From assembly GCF_000411135.1 (NCBI RefSeq), contig NZ_KE150262.1:238419-302418 (forward strand): 64,000 nt of DNA, read 5' to 3'. Both the position numbers and the translations under genes were made by a program. Of the stretch, positions 59,292 through 64,000 are shown piece after piece; position 1 is the stretch's first letter, and each line of letters starts with the position of its first letter. The notes beneath the pieces were generated by a model, which did not search any database, was not told where the DNA came from, and was given only the letters and a program-made list of their open reading frames with translations. The stretch is from Actinotignum schaalii FB123-CNA-2. Lineage in GTDB: Bacteria; Actinomycetota; Actinomycetes; Actinomycetales; Actinomycetaceae.

Positions 59292-60396
59292 GCCCGCCAA
59301 GCCCGCAACTTCCGCGCAAGCTGCCCGCGCCAGCGCGGCGCCGGGAGAGGTCAGCACGCCTACCAAGGCCGTCAGCACCATCGCCCGGCGCCGCACCGCG
59401 GCCTTCGCGGTGCTCGTCATCACCACCATCGCGCTGCTCGGCGCGATGGTGGTGGCGATGGGCATGGGTCAGCTCTCCATTAGCGCTCCGGACGTGGTGC
59501 GTATTCTCTTCTCGAGTCCGGACGATGTGGATCGCTCGGCCCTCGTGGCTATTAACCAAATTCGAGCCCCGCGAGTCATTCTTGCCGTCGTGCTCGGCGG
59601 TTGCCTGGCTGTTTCCGGCGCGGTGCTCCAGTCCCTGTTCCGCAACCCGCTGGTCTCGCCCGATATCGTGGGGGTTTCCTCCGCGGCTGCGTTCGGCGGG
59701 GTGCTGGCGATTCTGGTGGGCACCTCAAGCTTCATCCTCATGGGATCCACCTTCATTTTCGGGCTTTCCGCGGTGGTCTGCGTGATGCTCATCGGGCGGA
59801 TCCGTTCCCATTCGGCCACGCTCACTATCGTGCTGGCCGGCGTGGTGGTTTCCGCGTTCTTCAACGCCATGGTTTCCCTCATGACCTACGTGGCCGACCC
59901 GTACAGTAAACTCCCCTCGATTACCTTCTGGCTCATGGGCTCACTAGCTGCGGCGTCGTGGGCAAAAGTCACCACCATTATTATTCCCGTCATTATTGGG
60001 CTTATCGTGGTGGTGGCGCTGCGCTGGCGTATTAATGTGCTCTCGCTGGGCGATGAGGATGCCCGGGCTCTCGGTATTAATCCGAGTGCGATGCGCTGGG
60101 TGTGTATTTTCGCCGTCGCCCTCCTTACCGCAGCTTCGGTGGCAGCCGCCGGAATCATTGGCTGGGTGGGCCTGGTGATCCCGCATCTGGTGCGCCTGCT
60201 GGTCGGGCACGATAATCGCGTGGTTATCCCGGAATCTTTCCTCATGGGCGGGATGTATCTCCTCATTATTGACACAATTGCGCGCAATGCGACCTCGGTG
60301 GAAATACCGGTGGGAATTTTGACCGCCACGATCGGCGCCCCGGTATTTATCGGGTTGCTCATTCGGCGCGCGCGAAAGGGGCGGGCTCTTGCTTAA
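59275..60396 (+). CDS. FecCD-type ABC permease
   Basis: 373 residues from ATG 59275; the longer frame upstream is the shadow of the binding-protein gene. A 45-residue polar N-terminus precedes about ten transmembrane helices. BtuC/FecCD family marks: IRAPRVILAVVLGGCLAVSGAVLQSLFRNPLVSPDIVGVSS, FWLMGSLAAASW, and GIIGWVGLVIPHLVRLLVGHDNR (contact with the ATPase). Word with the full AGCT extension at 59950-59959. Overlaps its ATPase by eight bases. Confidence 0.9.
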   Translation: MTLFAKPAKPATSAQAARASAAPGEVSTPTKAVSTIARRRTAAFAVLVITTIALLGAMVVAMGMGQLSISAPDVVRILFSSPDDVDRSALVAINQIRAPRVILAVVLGGCLAVSGAVLQSLFRNPLVSPDIVGVSSAAAFGGVLAILVGTSSFILMGSTFIFGLSAVVCVMLIGRIRSHSATLTIVLAGVVVSAFFNAMVSLMTYVADPYSKLPSITFWLMGSLAAASWAKVTTIIIPVIIGLIVVVALRWRINVLSLGDEDARALGINPSAMRWVCIFAVALLTAASVAAAGIIGWVGLVIPHLVRLLVGHDNRVVIPESFLMGGMYLLIIDTIARNATSVEIPVGILTATIGAPVFIGLLIRRARKGRALA

Positions 60397-61189
60397 GGCA
60401 GAAAATCTTGGGCACCACTATCGCGGCGGGCCGTGGCTGTTCCGCGGGGTGGAGCTGGAGGCCCACCCCGGCGAAGTACTCACGGTGCTCGGGCCGAATG
60501 CGCGCGGAAAAACCACCCTGCTGACCTGTTTGGCGGGAGTGCGCACCCCGGTGGAAGGCACCGTGCATTCGGACGGGCCCATCGGCTACGTGCCGCAATC
60601 CCACGCGGCAAACCACCAGTTCACCGTGCATGACATGGTCCTCATGGGTCGGGCCCGCACCATGCGAGTTTTCGCCAGCCCCTCGGCCGCCGATAGCGAG
60701 GCCGCGTGGGAGGCCCTCGAACGGGTGGGGATCGCGCACCTGGGCGGGGCTACGTACGCCGAGCTTTCCGGCGGGCAACGCCAGCTCACGCTCATTGCCC
60801 GCGCGCTGGTCGCCACCCCGAGCACTCTCATTTTGGACGAGCCGACATCCGCGCTGGACCTGCGCAATCAACGCCGTGTCCTCACAATTATTCGCACGCT
60901 CGCGGCCGAGGGCCTGGCCATTATTATGACCACGCACGATCCGGCGCACGCCTTCCTGACCTCGCGCACCACCCTCGTCATGGACGCTGACGACCTCTCC
61001 ATTGGCGCCACCGAACGCCAACTCACCGAAGCGCGGCTGAGCTCGCTTTACCGCACGCCGATTCGGGTTCGTGATGTTCCGGTTGACCGTGGCTCACAGT
61101 GCGTCGTCGTTCCGGATTTTAGTGCGAACGACGACGCCGCCCCTTCCGCTTCCACACCGCCCTCGCAAAGAAAGGACCACGATGGGTAA
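60389..61189 (+). CDS. FecE/FepC-type ABC ATPase
   Basis: 266 residues from TTG 60389. Walker A GPNARGKTTLLTCLAG, Q-loop YVPQSHAAN, signature LSGGQRQLTLIARALV, Walker B LILDEPTSALD and H-loop TTHDPAHA. The C-terminal 25 residues are a non-conserved tail (CVVVPDFSANDDAAPSAST). It is made largely of two inverted copies of the dispersed word (61101-61110 and 61128-61137). It energises the FecCD-type permease and overlaps the next gene by eight bases. Confidence 0.9.
   Translation: MLKAENLGHHYRGGPWLFRGVELEAHPGEVLTVLGPNARGKTTLLTCLAGVRTPVEGTVHSDGPIGYVPQSHAANHQFTVHDMVLMGRARTMRVFASPSAADSEAAWEALERVGIAHLGGATYAELSGGQRQLTLIARALVATPSTLILDEPTSALDLRNQRRVLTIIRTLAAEGLAIIMTTHDPAHAFLTSRTTLVMDADDLSIGATERQLTEARLSSLYRTPIRVRDVPVDRGSQCVVVPDFSANDDAAPSASTPPSQRKDHDG
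61101..61137. other. Inverted pair of the dispersed word at gene end
   Basis: GCGTCGTCGTTC (61101-61112) and GAACGACGACGC (61126-61137) are a perfect 12-bp inverted repeat with a 13-base loop. They lie within the last 30 codons of the ATPase gene and before the next start. The RNA hairpin could modulate downstream expression. Confidence 0.7.
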
Positions 61190-61793
61190 TATCCTCACGA
61201 TTATGAATATGGTGCGCGATGCGAGCACGCCACCTGACCTTATTGATACCTACGAGCTACCCAGCACTGACCTGGGTAATTACCGCGGAATTGTGGTGTC
61301 CATGGGCGCCGACCAGGTATTTTTAGAGCGGCAGCGCGAGCGCCTGAGCGCCTGGGTGCGCGCGGGCGGGAAACTGCTGGCCAACGGCCTGCCGATGCGG
61401 CGCTGGGTGGATGGGTTGCCGAGCCACCGAAAAATGGAATTTCACGGGTTGGATGATGTGTGGCTAAGCGCTGTGGAGCCGCATCCGATCTGGGAGGGTG
61501 TTGAGCGCCGCGATATGCTGCTGCGCACCGGCGTGCCCGGCGAGCATTCTTTCGAGGAATTACGCGAGATCGGGGTGGCCGGTTTTTACGCGCGTTCCTT
61601 CCTATCGGACCTGCCCGCAGGCGCGCGGGTGATCACCGGAATCGGGCCCGGCAAGCTGCCGGTGGACGTCAGCTACCGGCTGGGCGAAGGCGAAGTGATT
61701 GTCCACAACGGTAACGACCTCAGCGGTTTCGCGTTCCCGGGGACGTCCGCCGCCGGGCTGCGCCGCGCCATCACCGAGTACCTGGAGAAGTAA
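61182..61793 (+). CDS. Unrecognised flavodoxin-fold-like protein, paralogue 1
   Basis: 203 residues from ATG 61182, overlapping the ATPase by eight bases. The outline is that of a glutamine-amidotransferase-like or ThuA-like domain: YRGIVVSMGADQVFLERQ, LSAWVRAGGKLLANGLPMRRWVDGLP, PHPIWEGVERRDML and EGEVIVHNGNDLSGFAFPG. There is no cysteine, so amidotransferase chemistry is excluded. It aligns along its length with the next protein. Being in an iron-regulated importer operon, it may process or release the imported compound; this is inference only. Confidence 0.55.
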   Translation: MGNILTIMNMVRDASTPPDLIDTYELPSTDLGNYRGIVVSMGADQVFLERQRERLSAWVRAGGKLLANGLPMRRWVDGLPSHRKMEFHGLDDVWLSAVEPHPIWEGVERRDMLLRTGVPGEHSFEELREIGVAGFYARSFLSDLPAGARVITGIGPGKLPVDVSYRLGEGEVIVHNGNDLSGFAFPGTSAAGLRRAITEYLEK

Positions 61794-61795
61794 CG

Positions 61796-62455
61796 ATGAA
61801 GAAAATAGCATTTGTGCACACCGGTTCGTTTTTCCATCTCGCGACCGTGAAGGATCCCGCGGTGCGGGCACGCCCGGTCACCCCCGTGTACTGGCCGGAC
61901 TATTCGGGAGATTTTTCGGAGTTCGACGCCGTCTACTTGGCCGCGCGCAATCACCCGGGTGTGGTGGCCGCGAAGCACGGCCAGGTGCTGGACTTCCTGG
62001 GGCAGGCCGGTAATAAAGTATTTATCGACGGAATTAACCAGGTGGATAGCTGGCTGCCGGGGACGTCCGAGACTCCGCGCGGCACGAATTTCTGGTCCTG
62101 GCGCACGGGTGAGGATCTGGGGCGGCGTTCGGTGAATACTGATCATCCGCTCTGGGAGTATCTTTCCGATGAGGCCGTCCACTGGCATTATCACGGGGTG
62201 CTCGCGCCTCCGGCGGGGGCGACGCCGTTGGTGGTGCTCACGCAGATGGAGCAAACCGGGCCGGGCGTTGATCCCTGGGGCGGGTATTATCTGGCACTTC
62301 CGGATCACCCGAATATGCTGCTCTACCACGATAATGTGACGTTCGCGGCCGAGCTGGTGGTATCCACGATGGATGCCACCTATCACCACGGGGCCGGTTT
62401 CATGCCTGGCGCCACCCAGTTGCTCTACCGCATGCTGGAGTGGCTCGGGGATTAG
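61796..62455 (+). CDS. Unrecognised flavodoxin-fold-like protein, paralogue 2
   Basis: 219 residues, two bases after the previous gene. Matching blocks are FDAVYLAARNHPGVVAAKHG, LDFLGQAGNKVFIDGINQVDSWLPG, DHPLWEYLSDEAVHWHYHG and ELVVSTMDATYHHGAGFMPG. It also lacks cysteine. Many His, Trp and Tyr residues (HWHYHG, MDATYHHGAG) could bind a metal or a ring-shaped ligand. The two proteins may form a heterodimer. Last gene of the importer operon, followed by strong hairpins. Confidence 0.55.
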   Translation: MKKIAFVHTGSFFHLATVKDPAVRARPVTPVYWPDYSGDFSEFDAVYLAARNHPGVVAAKHGQVLDFLGQAGNKVFIDGINQVDSWLPGTSETPRGTNFWSWRTGEDLGRRSVNTDHPLWEYLSDEAVHWHYHGVLAPPAGATPLVVLTQMEQTGPGVDPWGGYYLALPDHPNMLLYHDNVTFAAELVVSTMDATYHHGAGFMPGATQLLYRMLEWLGD

Positions 62456-62591
62456 CGTTGGCGGGGGCCGGTAGCGCGGGCCTGCGGCGCGGGCCGGTAG
62501 CGCAACCCGGGCTTCGGCGCAGCCCGGGCGGCCGGTGCCACCGGAGTGCAGCGTTGGCTGTACGCGAGCGCGGCTCTGAGTAGAGAACGCA

Positions 62592-62630
62592 AGTGGGTGG
62601 GCGTGCGAGGTCCTCGCGCGCCCACCCACT
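62592..62630. terminator. Bidirectional terminator
   Basis: AGTGGGTGGGCG (62592-62603) pairs with CGCCCACCCACT (62619-62630), with an inner GCGAGG/CCTCGC stem. It lies between convergent genes ending at 62455 and 62643. A smaller hairpin, CCCGGGC/GCCCGGG, lies upstream at about 62505-62530. Confidence 0.85.
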
Positions 62631-62642
62631 GCACTTAAAGCG

Positions 62643-62939
62643 CTACTGCACGGCGCCGTTAATCCGGCGGGACTCGAAGTAGTCCCACGGAAATTCGTCA
62701 TCGTCTACGATGTCGTTGGGAGCGTAATACTCTGATTCGTTCGTAATCATGATTTTCTCCGTTGTAGCTTGAAACTTCAGCGCCCTCACGGGGAAGGGGA
62801 ATCCCCCAACCATGACTGCCTTGTGAAGAAAAATGCGGATTGCTTCGGTCATGGACAACCCAAAACCTCGGAAAACAGATTCCGCCTCGAATTTCAATTC
62901 CGGATCAATCCGTATGGTGATCGTTGGTGTATATGCCAC
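62643..62939 (-). CDS. DinJ/RelB-family antitoxin, orphan
   Basis: 98 residues from GTG 62939 (AAAGGG eight bases upstream); GTG 62948 is possible but abuts it. Ribbon-helix-helix: TPTITIRIDPELKFEAESVFRGFGLSMTEAIRIFLHKAVMVGGFPF, the DinJ pattern. The acidic C-terminal tail (APNDIVDDDEFPWDYFESRR) would bind a YafQ/RelE-type toxin. No toxin gene follows, so it is solitary, or its toxin was lost. Confidence 0.8.
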   Translation of the reverse strand: MAYTPTITIRIDPELKFEAESVFRGFGLSMTEAIRIFLHKAVMVGGFPFPVRALKFQATTEKIMITNESEYYAPNDIVDDDEFPWDYFESRRINGAVQ

Positions 62940-63056
62940 GGGAACCACCCTTTCATTCTATGCGAGTACTTGAGATGTGGTGAGTTTGTACAGCGCCTCG
63001 AGGGCGCTGTTGCCATGAAGCCTACGCCGCAACTACGACAACTTTCTAGGGCTGTG

Positions 63057-63137
63057 AGGGAGGGACTATGTGTTTTCAGAGGTGTACTGCGTCTGTACGA
63101 CAAACACAGTACACCCAAGAAAACACATGCCCCCTCC
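63057..63137. repeat. Long imperfect palindrome, copy B
   Basis: GGGAGGG (from 63058) and CCCTCC (63132-63137) are outer arms. GTGTTTTC (63070-63077) pairs with GAAAACAC (63119-63126), and GTGTACTG (63082-63089) pairs with CAGTACAC (63107-63114). The loop side contains TGTACGACA, shared with copy A (50408-50493). It lies in the non-coding gap 62949-63241. Confidence 0.7.
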
Positions 63138-63182
63138 GGAAAGGCTTGTAACTTCGGCTATTTTTCATTCATTGGTTCTGGG

Positions 63183-63228
63183 CTACTTTTCGACCGTAGC
63201 TCACATTATTTTCGACCGCCGTTCACAG
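63183..63228 (+). repeat. Third, degenerate pair of 23-bp repeats
   Basis: CTACTTTTCGACCGTAG followed by six bases (63183-63205), then TTATTTTCGACCGCCGT followed by six (63206-63228). TTTTCGACCG is shared at an exact 23-base offset. The format equals the arrays at 7251 and 57723; no DUF4143 gene is adjacent. Confidence 0.5.
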
Positions 63229-63241
63229 TCCTGCTGCTCGA

Positions 63242-63637
63242 CTATTTCGAAGCGGGTACAGGCTCGCTCGCTTCGTCCGCGCTCACGGCGAGAATCTGTT
63301 TCGCAACTTTTTGGGCGCGGTGTGCACCTGCACATATGCAAGCGAGCAGCACCACCATGCTGAGGATGATGATCGCGGCGAGCACCCCGTCGGAAAGAGG
63401 GAGGAATACTGCGAAACCGCTGAGGACCAGGCATGCTGTGGCAGCGGCCGTCCACGGCCAGGCTGCGGCATGCGCTTCCTGCCACGTTTCCTGATTCGTC
63501 ATGATAATGTCGGTTCGGTACCCGATGAGTTCGTTAAGCTTCAGGGTCTTTTTACGGGAAGCATAGGCAAGCCAGCCGCTCAACAGCGCAGAACCCCATA
63601 ACGTACCCACTATCACTACCGCGATCTGCCAGGTCAT
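63242..63637 (-). CDS. SdpI-family membrane protein
   Basis: 131 residues from ATG 63637 (GGGAGGG upstream). The SdpI signature is LNELIGYRTDIIMTNQETWQEAHAAAWP, the conserved N-x-x-GYRT...W...A block, between transmembrane helices (VVIVGTLWGSALLSGWLAYA, ACLVLSGFAVFLP, LAAIIILSMVVLLACICAG). Bacillus SdpI gives immunity to a secreted toxin and senses it; many relatives have unknown roles. It follows the end of an ABC exporter gene on the same strand, which would fit immunity plus export, but no toxin peptide is clear. Confidence 0.75.
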   Translation of the reverse strand: MTWQIAVVIVGTLWGSALLSGWLAYASRKKTLKLNELIGYRTDIIMTNQETWQEAHAAAWPWTAAATACLVLSGFAVFLPLSDGVLAAIIILSMVVLLACICAGAHRAQKVAKQILAVSADEASEPVPASK

Positions 63638-63648
63638 TGGCCCTCCCA

Positions 63649-63825
63649 TCATCCAGCTTCGTTGCTGGTGATCTTCTCAGTGAACGGTATTTTCCACGGG
63701 GTCAGTTTACCGAGTGGCAGCGTCGTCGTACCAGTACCCAACTCGAATTCGCGCCAGATAGAAGCTGTCGGAAATTCTGACAGGGTGCTTCCCACTGGGC
63801 GCGCTGCGATGCCGAAAACATCCAA
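63649..63825 (-). CDS. Doubtful small ORF between ABC exporter and SdpI gene
   Basis: Up to 58 residues from TTG 63825: DVFGIAARPVGSTLSEFPTA, then WREFELGTGTTTLPLGKLTPW. No family seen and no clear ribosome binding site. Its stop lies just before the SdpI gene. The GTGTTT part is the dispersed word GGTACGACGACGC read in minus orientation (63720-63729). It may be a small gene, possibly a peptide related to the flanking exporter and SdpI protein, or just spacer. Confidence 0.2.
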   Translation of the reverse strand: MDVFGIAARPVGSTLSEFPTASIWREFELGTGTTTLPLGKLTPWKIPFTEKITSNEAG

Positions 63826-63827
63826 GT

Positions 63828-64000
63828 TCAGCGTGCCGTGAGCTGCGAAAAATCGACCACTTGGTCCGCCCACGCAATTGTGGAGGGGCGGTGAGCAACC
63901 ATGAGTACCGTGCGGCCCACGGCGAGGCGCCGTATCGCTTCGCCGATGACTGCTTCGGTGATGCTATCCAGCGCGGAGGTAATTTCGTCGAGGAGGAGGA
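63828..64000 (-). CDS. ABC exporter ATPase, C-terminal end only
   Basis: The last 57 codons of a minus-strand gene entering from beyond 64000, with stop TGA at 63830-63828. The fragment reads LLLDEITSALDSITEAVIGEA, RRLAVGRTVLMVAHRPSTIAW and ADQVVDFSQLTAR. It shows Walker B, D-loop and the H-loop His of an exporter-type ABC ATPase. It ends soon after the H-loop, so it lacks the usual C-terminal extension. Substrate cannot be judged. Confidence 0.85.
   Translation of the reverse strand, partial: LLLDEITSALDSITEAVIGEAIRRLAVGRTVLMVAHRPSTIAWADQVVDFSQLTAR

Overview
The window is high-G+C actinobacterial DNA. Markers are an hspR-regulated dnaK-grpE-dnaJ-hspR operon with a HAIR-type inverted repeat, DtxR-type iron boxes, a DUF4235 protein, many GTG starts and a bifunctional-type Dcd. 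Gene content and style fit the Actinomycetaceae (Arcanobacterium/Trueperella/Actinobaculum-like); the genus is not determined.

Layout. 1-606: partial membrane protein. 817-4893: DUF4352 protein, GH13 glucosidase, YaaA, RlmC. 5019-7359: RelBE toxin-antitoxin, an antitoxin remnant, an AAA/DUF4143 ATPase and its upstream array of 23-bp repeats. 7434-14085: ABC exporter, then the minus-strand dnaK operon. 14218-18231: ROK kinase, stress-type membrane protein, DUF4921, patatin. 18254-21750: thiBPQ with a TPP riboswitch. 22209-29121: six-gene Mrp Na+/H+ antiporter operon. 29405-33735: dcd, tRNA-Gly(CCC) and a toxin-antitoxin graveyard in which the Doc toxin has an early amber codon and the AbiEii toxin is frameshifted. 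33921-38559: LQHTG-anchored repeat protein and a small HTH/Clp-N operon. 38606-40644: trpG/trpE. 40813-43791: ECF transporter behind an iron box. 44054-46735: beta-helix/CnaB surface protein. 46964-49726: codBA. 49727-50530: repeat-rich non-coding DNA. 50531-57641: TetR, YhgE/Pip protein, and an IrtAB/YbtPQ-like ABC pair behind an iron box. 57723-57944: second 23-bp array followed by a decayed DUF4143 ATPase tail. 58137-62455: siderophore-type ABC importer plus two paralogous flavodoxin-fold-like proteins, again behind an iron box. 62643-64000: orphan DinJ antitoxin, a structured palindrome, SdpI-like protein and the end of an ABC exporter.

The strongest unexplained signal is a dispersed degenerate word, ACGACGNCGC (extended G-W-ACGACG-N-CGC-M-GCT). 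I found 41 exact cores by hand, on both strands (22 plus, 19 minus), with all four bases at N. They lie in several reading frames and mostly in linkers, gene ends and intergenic DNA, and two inverted pairs form hairpins at gene ends. This is how DNA-uptake sequences behave in Neisseria and Haemophilus, but no such system is visible here, so uptake is only a hypothesis.

Second is a family of short arrays with an exact 23-bp period (about 17 conserved plus 6 variable bases, units starting CTAC). One precedes an intact DUF4143 ATPase, one precedes the relic of another, and one is degenerate. Third are two copies 12.6 kb apart of a long imperfect palindrome (50408-50493 and 63057-63137).

Iron supply looks like the shared task of the region from 43 to 62 kb: three transport loci sit behind DtxR-like boxes.
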